Counted from the first letter of the stretch, positions 44,726-54,236 are shown. The stretch is 64,000 nt of DNA from Roseovarius sp. (GCF_027019125.1 NZ_JALUXE010000028.1:62001-126000); one strand, 5' to 3'. Made by a program: numbers and translations. Notes: a model not told the origin generated them from the letters alone.

Positions 44726-45877
44726 TCATGCGGTTTTCTCCGACGCGAAGCCACGCGCGATCAGCTCTTTCATGATCTCGTTGGTGCCGCCATAGATGCG
44801 CTGCACGCGGGCATCGGCCCACATTTCTGCGATGTCGTATTCCTGCATATAGCCATAGCCGCCATGCAGTTGCAGACAATCATCCAGCACCTCGCCTTGG
44901 CTATCAGTCAGCCAGTATTTGGCCATCGCGGCCTTCTCTACGCTGAGGTCGCCGCGCATATGCTCATTAATGCACGCATCCAGAAACGCGCGGCAGACGG
45001 CGGTCTTGGTCTGGCATTCAGCCAGCTTGAAGCGGGTATTCTGGAACTGAAGAACCGGGCCACCAAAGGCCTGACGCTCCTTGCAATAGGTGATCGTGCG
45101 CTCTACCGCGCCCTCCATCGCCCCTTGCGCACCGCAGGCGATGATCAGGCGTTCCTGCGGCAATTGCTGCATCATCTGATAAAAGCCGCGCCCCTCTTCG
45201 CCGCCAAGGATGTTTTCTGGCGGGATCTCGACGTTGTCGAAGAACAGCTCGGACGTGTCGCCCGCGTGCATCCCGACCTTTTCAAGGTTGCGCCCGCGCG
45301 TGAAACCCTGCGCGCCTTCGGTTTCCAGAACCACCAGCGAGATGCCCTTGGCCCCCTCCTTGGGGTCGGTCTTGGCCGCGACGATGATCAGCTCGGCATG
45401 CTGGCCGTTGGTGATAAAGGTCTTTTGCCCCGAAAGCCGATAAGCGTTGCCATCCCGGATGGCGCGGGTCTTGATGCCCTGCACATCCGATCCGGCGGCA
45501 GGCTCGGTCATGGCGAGCGCGCCGACCATCTCGCCCGAGACCATCTTGGGCAGCCATTTCTGCTTTTGCGCCTCGGACCCATAAGCGAGAATATAATGTG
45601 CGACGATGCCGGAATGGATGGGATTGCCCCAGCTTGCCAGATTGGCGCGGGCCTGTTCGATGCAGATGACTGCTTCATGCCCGAAATCGCCGCCCGCGCC
45701 GCCATATTCCTCGGGGATGGACGGGCAGAGCAGGCCAAGGGCCCCCGCCTCAAGCCAGCAGTCGCGGTCCATGATCCCCGCCTTGCGCCAACGGGCAAAA
45801 TGCGGCCGCCATTCCTCGGTGATGAACTTGGCGGTCATGTCCGAGAGCATCCGGTGCTCGTCTGTCATCCAGGTCAT
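44726..45877 (-). CDS. Acyl-CoA dehydrogenase
   Basis: A 383-residue flavoprotein of standard length, started at [10 protein letters not shown] by a GGGAGG box. Motifs: [30 protein letters not shown], the FAD-binding [15 protein letters not shown] and the C-terminal [33 protein letters not shown], where the glutamate region is the catalytic base area. It oxidises an acyl-CoA to the trans-2-enoyl-CoA. It is downstream of a second, larger dehydrogenase in the same operon, so the two may cover different chain lengths. Confidence 0.93.
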   Translation of the reverse strand: MTWMTDEHRMLSDMTAKFITEEWRPHFARWRKAGIMDRDCWLEAGALGLLCPSIPEEYGGAGGDFGHEAVICIEQARANLASWGNPIHSGIVAHYILAYGSEAQKQKWLPKMVSGEMVGALAMTEPAAGSDVQGIKTRAIRDGNAYRLSGQKTFITNGQHAELIIVAAKTDPKEGAKGISLVVLETEGAQGFTRGRNLEKVGMHAGDTSELFFDNVEIPPENILGGEEGRGFYQMMQQLPQERLIIACGAQGAMEGAVERTITYCKERQAFGGPVLQFQNTRFKLAECQTKTAVCRAFLDACINEHMRGDLSVEKAAMAKYWLTDSQGEVLDDCLQLHGGYGYMQEYDIAEMWADARVQRIYGGTNEIMKELIARGFASEKTA

Positions 45878-45904
45878 GGCCGGGCCTCCCTTCCCTTTGC
45901 CGCC

Positions 45905-46117
45905 TTAGCGTTTGCGTGCCTCAAGTTCGGAATTGAAGAGCCTGAGACGGTGCGCAAAGGTTTCTTCATTGATCACGCTGTCGAAATTCTCGAAGAGAAA
46001 AGACAGCGCCTCGCCCTCATCCAGCCCCGAGTCCTGCGCAAATCGGCGCAAGCGGCGGTAGCCATCCTCGGTCATCGCCGCATTGAAGCGGCGCGTGAGG
46101 CGAAAGCGTTTCGGCAT
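45905..46117 (-). CDS. Small ribbon-helix-helix-like protein
   Basis: A 70-residue basic protein (MPKRFRLTRRFNAAMTEDGY...) with a strong AGGAGG ribosome-binding site 7 bases before the ATG. A short strand (RFRLTRRFNAAM) followed by two helices (TEDGYRRLRRFAQDSGL and EGEALSFLFENFDSVI) fits a ribbon-helix-helix DNA-binding fold, though sequence support is weak. It sits between two acyl-CoA dehydrogenase genes in the same direction and may tune this operon. Function not known. Confidence 0.65.
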   Translation of the reverse strand: MPKRFRLTRRFNAAMTEDGYRRLRRFAQDSGLDEGEALSFLFENFDSVINEETFAHRLRLFNSELEARKR

Positions 46118-46144
46118 CTGTCCCTCCTTCTTCGCGGTCTCTCC

Positions 46145-47923
46145 TCAGAACGCTTCGGCCTCAAGAGCCATGACCGTGTCGGCACCGCTCTGGATACGTG
46201 CCAGATGCAAGGCCGTCGCGGGCAGGCGGCGCTTCATGTAGAAGCGGCCCGTCGCCAGCTTGGTCTTGTAGAATGCCTCATCCGAGGTGCCGGCATCGAG
46301 CGCCGCGTGGGCCGCCTTCGCCATCCGCGCCCACATCAGGCCAAGGCAGACATGACCGAAGAGGTGCATGAAGTCATAGGAGCCAGCGAGCGCCGCATTG
46401 GGATTCTTCATCCCGTTCTGCATGAAGAACATGGCAGAGGCTTGCAAATCCTTGGACGCAGCCTTGAGCGGATCAAGGAAATCGGCCTTGAGCGCTTCGT
46501 TGCCCTCGTTCTCCTTGAGGAAGGTCTTGACCAGTTCGAAGAAGGCCATGACGTGTTTGCCGCCGTCCTGTGCCAGCTTGCGGCCCACAAGATCGAGCGC
46601 CTGAACGCCGTTGGCCCCTTCGTAGATCATGGCAATGCGGGCGTCGCGGGTGAACTGCGACATGCCCCATTCCTCGATATAGCCGTGGCCGCCGTAAATC
46701 TGCTGCGCCAGCACGGTCATGTCGTAACCTTCGTCGGTGAGAAAGCCCTTGATCACCGGCGTCATCAGCGAAATCAGACCTTCGGCAGCGGCATCATTAC
46801 CACGATGCGAACGGTCGATGAGTTCCGCGCCCCAGAGCATGAAGGCGCGCGCACCCTCGATAAAGCTCTTTTGATCCATCAGCGAGCGACGGATGTCGGG
46901 ATGCACGATCAGCGGGTCGGCGGGCCCGTTGGCATTCTCCGCACCGGTCACGGCACGGCCCTGGAGCCGGTCCTTGGCATAGGCCAATGCGTTTTGATAA
47001 GCGACCTCAGCCTGCGCCAGACCCTGCATGCCGACGCCGATCCGCGCCTCGTTCATCATGGTGAACATCGCCCGCATGCCCTTGTGCTCTTCACCCAAGA
47101 GCCAGCCGGTGGCCCCGTCATAGTTCATCACACAGGTGGAATTGCCGTGAATCCCCATCTTTTCCTCGATCTTGCCGCAGCTCACGCCATTGCGGTCGCC
47201 GAGACTGCCATCCTCTTTGACGATGAATTTCGGCACGATGAAGAGCGACACGCCCTTGATCCCCTCGGGGCCACCGGGGATCTTGGCCAGAACGAGGTGG
47301 ATGATGTTGTCGGCCATGTCATGCTCGCCGGAAGAGATAAAGATCTTCTGCCCGGTGATCTTGAAGCTGCCATCACCTTGCGGTTCGGCCTTGGTGCGCA
47401 TGAGGCCCAGATCGGTGCCGCAATGCGGCTCGGTCAGGTTCATGGTGCCGGTCCACTCACAGTTGGCCATTTTCGGCAGGTAGGTGGCCTTTTGATCGTC
47501 GGTGCCATGCACAAGGATCGCCGAGGCCGCGCCATGGGTCAGACCCTGATACATGGTAAAGGCCTGATTGGCGGCCGAGAACATCTCGCCCACGGCAGTG
47601 CCGAGGATATAGGGCATGTATTGCCCGCCGAATTCCTCGGGCAAGTCGAGTGCTGTCCAACCACCTTCTTTCATCTGTTCAAAGGCCTCTTTAAAGCCCT
47701 TCGGCGTGCGCACCACACCGTTTTCCAACACGCAGCCCTCGGTATCGCCCACGGCATTGAGCGGCATCAGCACCTCAGAGGCAATCTTGCCCGCTTCTTC
47801 CAGAACGGCCTTGGTAAAGTCGGGCTCAAGCTCGGCATAGCCGGGCGTGCTCTGTTCGGACACGTTCAGAACCTCGTGCAGCACAAATTGCATGTCACGG
47901 GTGGGGGCGGTGTAACTTGGCAT
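46145..47923 (-). CDS. Acyl-CoA dehydrogenase, DmdC type (long form)
   Basis: A 592-residue acyl-CoA dehydrogenase with the N-terminal dehydrogenase fold, the active-site region [30 protein letters not shown], and the extra C-terminal domain that marks the DmdC/AidB-like long group. DmdC oxidises methylmercaptopropionyl-CoA in DMSP demethylation; many roseobacters hold several paralogues acting on ordinary acyl-CoAs. Its operon with fadAB and MerR regulators suggests fatty acid oxidation rather than DMSP. The start ([13 protein letters not shown]) matches DmdC proteins. Confidence 0.9.
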   Translation of the reverse strand: MPSYTAPTRDMQFVLHEVLNVSEQSTPGYAELEPDFTKAVLEEAGKIASEVLMPLNAVGDTEGCVLENGVVRTPKGFKEAFEQMKEGGWTALDLPEEFGGQYMPYILGTAVGEMFSAANQAFTMYQGLTHGAASAILVHGTDDQKATYLPKMANCEWTGTMNLTEPHCGTDLGLMRTKAEPQGDGSFKITGQKIFISSGEHDMADNIIHLVLAKIPGGPEGIKGVSLFIVPKFIVKEDGSLGDRNGVSCGKIEEKMGIHGNSTCVMNYDGATGWLLGEEHKGMRAMFTMMNEARIGVGMQGLAQAEVAYQNALAYAKDRLQGRAVTGAENANGPADPLIVHPDIRRSLMDQKSFIEGARAFMLWGAELIDRSHRGNDAAAEGLISLMTPVIKGFLTDEGYDMTVLAQQIYGGHGYIEEWGMSQFTRDARIAMIYEGANGVQALDLVGRKLAQDGGKHVMAFFELVKTFLKENEGNEALKADFLDPLKAASKDLQASAMFFMQNGMKNPNAALAGSYDFMHLFGHVCLGLMWARMAKAAHAALDAGTSDEAFYKTKLATGRFYMKRRLPATALHLARIQSGADTVMALEAEAF

Positions 47924-47957
47924 ATGTCTCTCTCCCTAAAACAGGTGCCGGACCGGA

Positions 47958-48371
47958 TTACTCGGCGGCTTTTTGGCTGGTCTTGAGCGAGGCCAGCATG
48001 CGCTCGCCCCATATCATCTGTTCGCGCAGCTCAGAGATTGCGGCCTCCAGCTCGTCGCGCTGTTTCTCCATCTCGGCCAGACGCGTGCGCGCAACATCGT
48101 AGGCGCGGGCAATCTGGCTGTGCTGCTGATCCCCTTTGTCATAGAGATCGAGCAATTGGCGCAGGTCCTCGAGGCTGAAACCGAAACGCTTGCCGCGCTG
48201 GATCAGTTTCAGCCGGGCCCGGTCACGCCGGGTAAAGAGCCGCTTCTGCCCGACCCGGCGGGGCGAGAGCAGTTCCTTGGCCTCATAGAAGCGCAGGGTG
48301 CGGGGCGTTACATCGAACGCCTCGCACATCTGGCGAATGGTCATCATATCGTCGGTCATCGGTTTACCCAT
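47958..48371 (-). CDS. MerR family transcriptional regulator (fatty acid/acyl-CoA operon)
   Basis: About 137 residues; starts at 48383, 48371 or 48359 are all possible, none with a strong ribosome-binding site. The N terminus is a MerR helix-turn-helix (MTIRQMCEAFDVTPRTLRFYEAKELLSPRR), followed by a dimerisation coiled coil ending in ELREQMIWGERML. No cysteine metal site is present. MerR proteins of this size control branched-chain and fatty acid genes in Alphaproteobacteria. It leads the acyl-CoA dehydrogenase operon. TTACGT-type repeats lie just upstream. Confidence 0.87.
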   Translation of the reverse strand: MGKPMTDDMMTIRQMCEAFDVTPRTLRFYEAKELLSPRRVGQKRLFTRRDRARLKLIQRGKRFGFSLEDLRQLLDLYDKGDQQHSQIARAYDVARTRLAEMEKQRDELEAAISELREQMIWGERMLASLKTSQKAAE

Positions 48372-48432
48372 GTCACAGCGCATTTGCCGACAATCTGCGG
48401 ATCATGGGCCATGGTTACAACAGCCGGATGGC

Positions 48433-48474
48433 TTTACGTAACCACTACGTCGCGTCACTTTTAAGTTGACGTAA
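48433..48474 (-). promoter_or_regulatory. Direct TTACGT repeats upstream of the MerR-acyl-CoA dehydrogenase operon
   Basis: On the minus strand CTTACGTCAA (48474-48465) and GTTACGTAAA (48442-48433) share TTACGT.AA and are 33 bases apart, three helical turns. They sit 60-100 bases before the regulator start, where its promoter should be. They resemble half sites of MerR-type LiuR/fatty-acid regulators. Confidence 0.45.
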
Positions 48475-48530
48475 GATAAGGCAAGGTAAGCAGGGCGATG
48501 CGGAAATATTCTTGCCCTCGCGTCAGCCTT

Positions 48531-48899
48531 TTACCCGAGACTCGCGGCGGTATCGTCGCGCAGTTTCTTGAGTTCGGCCATTGCTTCGTCAATCTGACGG
48601 CGCTGTTCGGCCAATTCCGCAAGCTGCCGGTCGGCCAGGTCTATCCAACTGCGCATCTGCGCATTGGTGCCCTCTTTCTCGTAGATGAGAAGCCATTGCC
48701 GGATCTCTTCCAGCGCAAAACCGAACTTGCGGCCGCGCAAGATCAGCGTCATGCGCGCACATTCGCGCGGGCCGTACCATCGCGCGCGGCCATCGCGCTC
48801 AGGCTCCAGAAGTTCGATATATTCATAATATCGCAGGGTGCGCGGCGTCACATCATAGGTCGCGCACATTTCCTTGAAGGACAGTTTCTTATCCGACAT
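48531..48899 (-). CDS. MerR family transcriptional regulator, second copy
   Basis: Start ATG 48899 (MSDKKLSFKEM) is set by GGGAGGGC; 122 residues. The helix-turn-helix reads FKEMCATYDVTPRTLRYYEYIELLEPERDG, clearly a paralogue of the neighbouring MerR protein, followed by a coiled coil (ADRQLAELAEQRRQIDEAMAELKKLRDD). No metal-binding cysteines are present in the sensor part. It is divergent from two thioesterase genes and upstream of the other merR, so it may control either side. Confidence 0.87.
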   Translation of the reverse strand: MSDKKLSFKEMCATYDVTPRTLRYYEYIELLEPERDGRARWYGPRECARMTLILRGRKFGFALEEIRQWLLIYEKEGTNAQMRSWIDLADRQLAELAEQRRQIDEAMAELKKLRDDTAASLG

Positions 48900-49017
48900 G
48901 GTCAGCCCTCCCGTTGTGCAGACGTTAGGACCAAGACGCGGCCCTTGCAACCGGTGCTCTTGCAGCTTGGGCAGATTAGGGATCATAAAGGGCGCATCAC
49001 GATCCGCGGGGAACAGC

Positions 49018-49440
49018 ATGACCGACGCCAAGACCAAGATCGCACAGCAGTTCATGCAGGCCCTGCCCCATGCCCGCGCCCTTGGCATGCGGCTGGTCTC
49101 TATGGGGGATGGTCAGGCCGAGATCGAGATGGATTACGATCCACGCTTTGTCGGCGACCCCGAAACCGGGGTGATTCACGGCGGGGCGGTTTCGGCCCTG
49201 ATGGATACGTGTTGCGGGGCGGCGGCCATGAGCCATCCGGCCTCGCCCGGCGGCACCGCCACCATTGACCTGCGCATTGATTACATGCGCCCGGCAACAC
49301 CGGGGCAGCGCATCCGCGCCCATGCGGACTGTTACCACATCACGCGATCCGTGGCCTTTGTCCGGGCCAAGGCGATGGATGAGGATGAGGCGCGCCCGGT
49401 GGCGACGGCCACAGGCACCTTTACCGTGGAGGGCAAATGA
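49018..49440 (+). CDS. PaaI-type hotdog thioesterase
   Basis: Start ATG 49018 (MTDAKTKIAQQF) gives 140 residues. The hotdog motif GVIHGGAVSALMDTCCGAAAM has the conserved Asp used by PaaI thioesterases, and DLRIDYMRPATPGQ follows. It hydrolyses an acyl- or aryl-CoA to free CoA when pathways stall. It overlaps the next thioesterase by ATGA and is divergent from a MerR regulator of the beta-oxidation region. Confidence 0.88.
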   Translation: MTDAKTKIAQQFMQALPHARALGMRLVSMGDGQAEIEMDYDPRFVGDPETGVIHGGAVSALMDTCCGAAAMSHPASPGGTATIDLRIDYMRPATPGQRIRAHADCYHITRSVAFVRAKAMDEDEARPVATATGTFTVEGK

Positions 49441-49949
49441 TGGCCCGCCCCCGTCCCGAACCCGTGCAGGTGGTCAAGCAGCGGCGCGATGCGGCGCTGA
49501 AGGCCTTGGTCGAAGGGGTGCCCTATATCGGCTTTCTCGGGGTGCAGTTCGATCGGCGGGGGGATGAGTTGACCGCCCTGATGCCCTTCGAGGAAAAGTT
49601 GATCGGCAACCCTCTGTTGCCCGCGCTGCATGGCGGGGCGACGGCGGCGTTTCTCGAAATCACCGCCATCATCGGACTGAGCTGGGGGATGCTCTGGGAA
49701 GAGATCGAAAGCGGCGCGTTCGACCCTGAGGCGATTGTCGGCGGCAAGCTGCCAAGATTGCCAAAAACCATTGATTTTACAGTGGATTACTTGCGCTCCG
49801 GCCTGCCGCGCGATGCCTATGCGCGGGCACAGGTCAACCGCTCTGGCCGGCGCTATGCCTCTGTGCATGTCGAGGCGTGGCAGGACAATCGCAGCCGTCC
49901 CTTTGCCCAGGCGACCGGGCATTTCCTGATGCCGCGTCGCGATGGCTGA
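49437..49949 (+). CDS. PaaI-family hotdog thioesterase, second copy
   Basis: A 170-residue hotdog protein: PLLPALHGGATAAFLEITAIIGLSW followed by DFTVDYLRSGLPRDAYARAQVNRSGRRYASVHVEAWQ. The first part has Glu where the neighbour has Asp, as in some hotdog enzymes. Tandem thioesterases, here translationally coupled, often differ in substrate or form heteromers. The following MATE gene overlaps by 8 bases, so all three are one transcript. Confidence 0.85.
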   Translation: MMARPRPEPVQVVKQRRDAALKALVEGVPYIGFLGVQFDRRGDELTALMPFEEKLIGNPLLPALHGGATAAFLEITAIIGLSWGMLWEEIESGAFDPEAIVGGKLPRLPKTIDFTVDYLRSGLPRDAYARAQVNRSGRRYASVHVEAWQDNRSRPFAQATGHFLMPRRDG

Positions 49950-51294
49950 GGTCGCGCGGGCGGTCACGCATGCCCGTGTCCTTAAAATTGCGCTGCCCAT
50001 CGTGATTTCCAATGCCACGGTGCCGATCCTCGGCGCGGTGGATACTGGCGTGGTCGGGCAGTTGGGGGCGGCGGCACCGATAGGCGCGGTGGGCATTGGC
50101 GCCGTCATAATTACCGGAATTTATTGGATTTTCGGATTTCTCCGGATGGGCACCACGGGGTTGACAAGCCAAGCGCAGGGGGCCGGTCAGGCGGGCGAGG
50201 TCGCGGCGCTCTTGACGCGGGCGCTGTTGATCGGCTTTGCCGGTGGGCTGGCCTTTATCGCCCTGCAAGTCCCTGTTTTCTGGGCCGCTTTTCAGATTTC
50301 TCCGGCCAGCGAAGAGGTAGAAACCCTCGCCCGGGAATACATGGCAATCCGGGTCTGGAGCGCCCCGGCGATGATCGCGCTCTTTGGCATGACCGGGTGG
50401 CTGATCGCACAGGAACGCACACGGGCGGTTCTACTGCTGCAACTGGTGATGAATGGCATAAATATCCTTTTGGATCTGTGGTTTGTCCTGGGGCTCGACT
50501 GGGGTGTCGCGGGCGTCGCGCGGGCGACGGTGATTGCCGAATGGGGCGGTTTGGCGCTTGGCTTCTGGTTTTGCCGCGATGCGTTTGCCGTGCCTGCATG
50601 GTGCGACTGGCCAAGGGTATTTGACCGGGAGCGGTTGAAAAACATGGCCTCAGTCAACGGAGATATTCTGCTTAGATCATTGATGTTGCAGATTATTTTC
50701 ATCTCTTTCCTGTTCTGGGGCAGCGATTTTGGCGATGTCACGCTGGCGGCAAACCAGGTGCTGTTGCAGTTCCTGAGCATTACCGCACATGCGCTGGATG
50801 GGTTTGCCTTTGCCGCCGAGGCGCTGGTGGGGCAGGCGTTTGGCGCGCGTTCTGTGGCGCATCTGCGGCGGGGGGCGCTGTTGACGAGCATCTGGGGCGT
50901 CGTGGTCTGTGTCGCATTGGCCATTGCCTTTGCCAGCTTTGGCGGGGTGCTGATCGATCTCATGGCCAAGGCCCCAGAGGTTCAGATAGAGGCGCGCAAC
51001 TATCTGATATATATGACACTTGCGCCCATTCTCGGGCTGGCGGCCTATATGCTGGACGGGGTATTCATCGGGGCCACGCGCACCCGCGACATGCGCAACA
51101 TGATGGCGCTGAGCCTCTTGGTCTATGTCGCCGCAGCACTCGCACTGGCCCCTTCGATGGGCAATCACGGCCTGTGGCTGGCGCTTTTGATCAGTTTCGT
51201 GGCGCGTGGCGTGACGCTGGCGCTGCGCTATCCGGCGCTGGAACGGGCGGCGCAGGGGTTTACAGACCTTACAAAATCCCCCTCGATTTCGTAA
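49942..51294 (+). CDS. MATE family efflux transporter (DinF-like)
   Basis: A 450-residue membrane protein with about 12 transmembrane segments in two halves, beginning VLKIALPIVISNATVPILGAVDTGVVGQLG, typical of the DinF branch of MATE antiporters. It likely exports an organic compound using a proton or sodium gradient. Coupling to the two thioesterase genes suggests that the exported compound might be a released acid, but family specificity is broad. Confidence 0.88.
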   Translation: MAEVARAVTHARVLKIALPIVISNATVPILGAVDTGVVGQLGAAAPIGAVGIGAVIITGIYWIFGFLRMGTTGLTSQAQGAGQAGEVAALLTRALLIGFAGGLAFIALQVPVFWAAFQISPASEEVETLAREYMAIRVWSAPAMIALFGMTGWLIAQERTRAVLLLQLVMNGINILLDLWFVLGLDWGVAGVARATVIAEWGGLALGFWFCRDAFAVPAWCDWPRVFDRERLKNMASVNGDILLRSLMLQIIFISFLFWGSDFGDVTLAANQVLLQFLSITAHALDGFAFAAEALVGQAFGARSVAHLRRGALLTSIWGVVVCVALAIAFASFGGVLIDLMAKAPEVQIEARNYLIYMTLAPILGLAAYMLDGVFIGATRTRDMRNMMALSLLVYVAAALALAPSMGNHGLWLALLISFVARGVTLALRYPALERAAQGFTDLTKSPSIS

Positions 51295-51349
51295 GGTCGC
51301 GGTGCCGGTTTGCCGCGCCTGACGGCTGCGGACTGACGGAACGGGAACC

Positions 51350-51772
51350 ATGCTGCATATCACCGATCAGATCGCCATCCAGGACTGGGAATTGACCGAG
51401 CAGTTCATCCGCGCCTCGGGGCCGGGCGGGCAGAATGTCAACAAGGTGTCGAGCGCCGTCGAATTGCGGTTCGAGGCCGAGCGGTCGCCCAACCTGCCCG
51501 CTCCGGTCAAGACGCGGTTGCGCCGGCTGGCCGGGCGGCGCTGGACCAAGGAGGGGGCGGTCGTGCTGCAATGCGACGAGACCCGAAGCCAGACCCGCAA
51601 CCGGGAAATCGTGCGCGAGCGTTTGGCCGATCTCATCCGCCAGGCCCTGATCGCGCCGAAACGACGGGTGGCGACCAAGCCGACACTGGGATCCCAGAAA
51701 CGCCGCCTTGCCGCAAAGAAGCAGCGTGGCGCGGTCAAGGCGCTGCGCGGTCAGGTCGAGGGGGAGGAGTGA
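51350..51772 (+). CDS. arfB: Alternative ribosome-rescue factor ArfB (peptidyl-tRNA hydrolase)
   Basis: A 140-residue protein with the GGQ motif at residues 26-28 (RASGPGGQNVNKVSSAVELRF) and a basic C-terminal tail (KKQRGAVKALRG) that enters the empty mRNA channel. This combination of short length, GGQ and basic tail identifies ArfB (YaeJ) rather than a release factor. It frees ribosomes stalled on broken mRNAs. Confidence 0.93.
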   Translation: MLHITDQIAIQDWELTEQFIRASGPGGQNVNKVSSAVELRFEAERSPNLPAPVKTRLRRLAGRRWTKEGAVVLQCDETRSQTRNREIVRERLADLIRQALIAPKRRVATKPTLGSQKRRLAAKKQRGAVKALRGQVEGEE

Positions 51773-51865
51773 GCGCGCGAAACCCTGCGCAGAGGTGGCG
51801 CGACGTCGCGCTTGACGCGGCGGCAGGACTGGGGTGATCTGGCCAAATCTTTGAGGAGAACGACA

Positions 51866-52987
51866 ATGGGTTTGCCCGCAATCACGGGAACGGGCGTGTT
51901 CACGCCATCCGAGGTGATCACCAACGAGGAACTGGTCGCAGCCTTCAACGCCTATGCCGAAGCGTTCAATGCGCGCCACGCGTCAGAGATCGCTGCGGGG
52001 GAGATCGAAGCCAAGGGCATGTCCTCACCCGAATTCATCGTGAATGCGTCGGGGATCGAGCGGCGGCATGTGATGGACAAGAGCGGCGTGCTCGATCCCG
52101 AGGTGATGCATCCGCTGTTGCGGCAGCGTCGGGATGACGAGCCGGGGATCATGGCGGAAATGGCGATGGATGCCTGCGCGCAAGCGCTTGCTCAGGCCGG
52201 GCGCGAGGCGTCAGAGGTCGATCTGATCATCTGCGCCGCCTCGAACCACGAGCGGCCCTATCCGGCCATTGCCATCGAGATACAGCAGCTTTTGGGCGCG
52301 GGGGGCTTTGCCTTTGACATGAATGTCGCCTGTTCCTCGGCCACCTTCGGGATTCAGGCCGCCGCCGACATGATCCGGGGCGGGTCTGCGCGGCGGGCGC
52401 TGGTGGTCAGCCCCGAAATCTGTTCCGGGCATCTGGAATGGCGCGACCGCGATTGTCATTTCATCTTTGGCGATGTCTGCACCGCAGTTCTGATCGAGGC
52501 GGTGGAAGAGGCCAAGGGGCCGCATTTCGTGATCCGCTCCACGCGCTGTGCCACGCAGTTTTCCAACAATATCCGCAACAACAACGGGTTTCTGCGGCGC
52601 ACCCGCCCGGACGGGCTGGCGGACCGGCGCGACATGCAATTCGTGCAGGAGGGGCGCAAGGTGTTCAAGGAGGTGTTGCCGATGGTTTCGGCGCATATTC
52701 TGGCGCATCTGGAGGCCGAAGGCGTGGTGCCCGATGAATTGCGGCGGCTGTGGCTGCATCAGGCGAACAAGGCGATGAACGATTTCATCGGACGCAAGGT
52801 GCTGGGCCGGGTGCCGGAGCCCGAGGAGCAGCCGAATATCCTGCAGGATTACGCCAACACATCCTCTGCCGGGTCGATCATTGCCTTTTCACAGTACTCC
52901 GATGACCTCAGACCCGGCGATCAGGGTTTGATCTGTTCGTTCGGGGCGGGCTATTCGGTGGGATCGGTGCTGGTAGAGCGCGGCTGA
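51866..52987 (+). CDS. 3-oxoacyl-ACP synthase III family protein (FabH-like)
   Basis: Start ATG 51866 (MGLPAITGTG) after TGAGGAGA gives 373 residues, longer than housekeeping FabH (about 320). The thiolase-fold triad is present: Cys156 in NVACSSATFG, His in LWLHQANKAMND and Asn in DYANTSSAGS. A ~40-residue insertion early on (AYAEAFNARHASEIAAGEIEAKG) accounts for the extra length. Members condense an acyl-CoA with malonyl-ACP or make other Claisen products. No acyl carrier protein gene is adjacent, so its role is open. Confidence 0.85.
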   Translation: MGLPAITGTGVFTPSEVITNEELVAAFNAYAEAFNARHASEIAAGEIEAKGMSSPEFIVNASGIERRHVMDKSGVLDPEVMHPLLRQRRDDEPGIMAEMAMDACAQALAQAGREASEVDLIICAASNHERPYPAIAIEIQQLLGAGGFAFDMNVACSSATFGIQAAADMIRGGSARRALVVSPEICSGHLEWRDRDCHFIFGDVCTAVLIEAVEEAKGPHFVIRSTRCATQFSNNIRNNNGFLRRTRPDGLADRRDMQFVQEGRKVFKEVLPMVSAHILAHLEAEGVVPDELRRLWLHQANKAMNDFIGRKVLGRVPEPEEQPNILQDYANTSSAGSIIAFSQYSDDLRPGDQGLICSFGAGYSVGSVLVERG

Positions 52988-53100
52988 CCCGAGGGCAAAC
53001 CCTTGGGAATGTTTTTGAAACTGACAAAGGGCGGCAAAGCCGCTATGGGACCTCCGGGTATGGGTGGCCTCAGAAATGACGGCCAGTTTGGGGAATGCGT

Positions 53101-53559
53101 ATGTCGACGACGGGAAGTTACCTGAAAAAGCACACCGAAGCCTTGGTCAAGGATGTGGGAATCGAGGCGGCCTGCCAATTGACGGGCAAGTCCAAGGCCA
53201 CGCTGGGGCGCTATTATTCCGACCATGACGAGCACGCAGACCGCTTCATGCCGGTGGATACCGTGGCCGCGCTGGAGGCCGCCGCGCGCTATCCGCATGT
53301 CACAAGCGCGCTGGCCGAGCTGCGCGGTGTCAGCCTGAGCCTGATCGCCGAGCGGCGCAATACGCAAGAGAGGGCCAATGTGAACAGCGATGTGATCGCA
53401 CTGTCACAGCGCTTTGCGATGCTCATGGCCGAGTATCAGCAGAGCATCGCGGATGGGCGCATCACCGTGAATGAGGCCAAGCGTCTGTTGCGCGAAACCA
53501 CGCAGTTGCAGCAAGTCTTGATCGAGATGAAGCTGCATCTTGAAGAAGAGGTCTCTTGA
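53101..53559 (+). CDS. Hypothetical protein with N-terminal HTH-like region
   Basis: Start ATG 53101 (MSTTGSYLKKH) after GGGGAA gives 152 residues. Residues ~10-60 (VKDVGIEAACQLTGKSKATLGRYYSDHDEH) look like a helix-turn-helix, with a pattern recalling phage CII-type activators. The C-terminal half (SDVIALSQRFAMLMAEYQQSIADG...) is a long amphipathic helical stretch. It is probably a small DNA-binding regulator, but no characterised homologue is known to me. It converges on the HupE gene. Confidence 0.65.
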   Translation: MSTTGSYLKKHTEALVKDVGIEAACQLTGKSKATLGRYYSDHDEHADRFMPVDTVAALEAAARYPHVTSALAELRGVSLSLIAERRNTQERANVNSDVIALSQRFAMLMAEYQQSIADGRITVNEAKRLLRETTQLQQVLIEMKLHLEEEVS

Positions 53560-53575
53560 CGCCGCTGGCGCGAGA

Positions 53576-54151
53576 TCAGGCAAACGCGATATAGGCCCCG
53601 GCCAGGGCGGTAGCCCCGCCCATCAGGCGGAGCGGCAGCGCGCTGGCATTGCGGGTTTCGCGCGCGGCGGTGAAGGCGATCAGCAATCCCGCCACATGCA
53701 GGAGCGCCGTGGCGATGCCAAAGCCTGCGCCGAATTGCAACGCCTGCGCCTGACCCAGTTCGCCACCATGGGCGTGACCGTGAAAGAGCGCGAAGAGCGA
53801 CACGAGGATCATGGCCAGCCCCGGCGCGGGGCGCAGGGCAAAGGCCACGACAAGGCCGAGCGCCATGATCGAGGCGAGGATCATCGGTTCGACCAGAGGC
53901 AGGGGCAAGCCGAGCAGCGCCGCCAGAAACCCGAGGATCATGGCAAGGACAAAGGCGCTGGGCACGGTCCAGAGCGCGCGGCCGCCGATTTGCGCGGCCC
54001 AGAGGCCCACGGCGATCATCGCCAGCACGTGATCGAGACCAAAGAGCGGATGCGTCACCCCGGCGAGGAAGGAGCCGTATTCGCCCTCGGGCAGATGCGC
54101 AGCCGCAGGGCTGGCGGCGAGGATCAGGAACGGGGCGAGGAGGTGTTTCAT
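53576..54151 (-). CDS. HupE/UreJ family protein
   Basis: A 191-residue membrane protein with an N-terminal signal-like segment (MKHLLAPFLILAASPAAAHLPEG), the family motif HPLFGLDHVLAMIAVGLWAA, and a second histidine cluster FALFHGHAHGGELG. It has about six transmembrane helices. HupE/UreJ proteins are thought to take up or retain nickel or cobalt for hydrogenase or urease. No hydrogenase or urease gene is in this window, so it is an orphan here. A TPCP P-type ATPase that could handle nickel lies 34 kb away. Confidence 0.87.
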   Translation of the reverse strand: MKHLLAPFLILAASPAAAHLPEGEYGSFLAGVTHPLFGLDHVLAMIAVGLWAAQIGGRALWTVPSAFVLAMILGFLAALLGLPLPLVEPMILASIMALGLVVAFALRPAPGLAMILVSLFALFHGHAHGGELGQAQALQFGAGFGIATALLHVAGLLIAFTAARETRNASALPLRLMGGATALAGAYIAFA

Positions 54152-54236
54152 CGGGTGGTCCTTACTTGGTCAACCGGCGCCTCGGGGTGAGTCGCGCCTG
54201 CGGGGCAGGATGTAGGCGCTTGGGATGGGGCGCAAC

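Noticed and set aside
44864..47986. A 1040-codon open frame on the plus strand
   Set aside because: It is antisense to two clear acyl-CoA dehydrogenase genes and a small gene. Composition is low in complexity and it shows no domain; long antisense frames are common in high-GC DNA.
48944..48964. CTTGCA direct repeat between the second merR gene and the thioesterase genes as a MerR operator
   Set aside because: Only six bases repeat, spacing does not fit a known MerR site, and chance occurrence is likely.
51350..51772. Peptide chain release factor
   Set aside because: GGQ is present, but the protein is only 140 residues with a basic tail and lacks codon-recognition domains, so it is ArfB.
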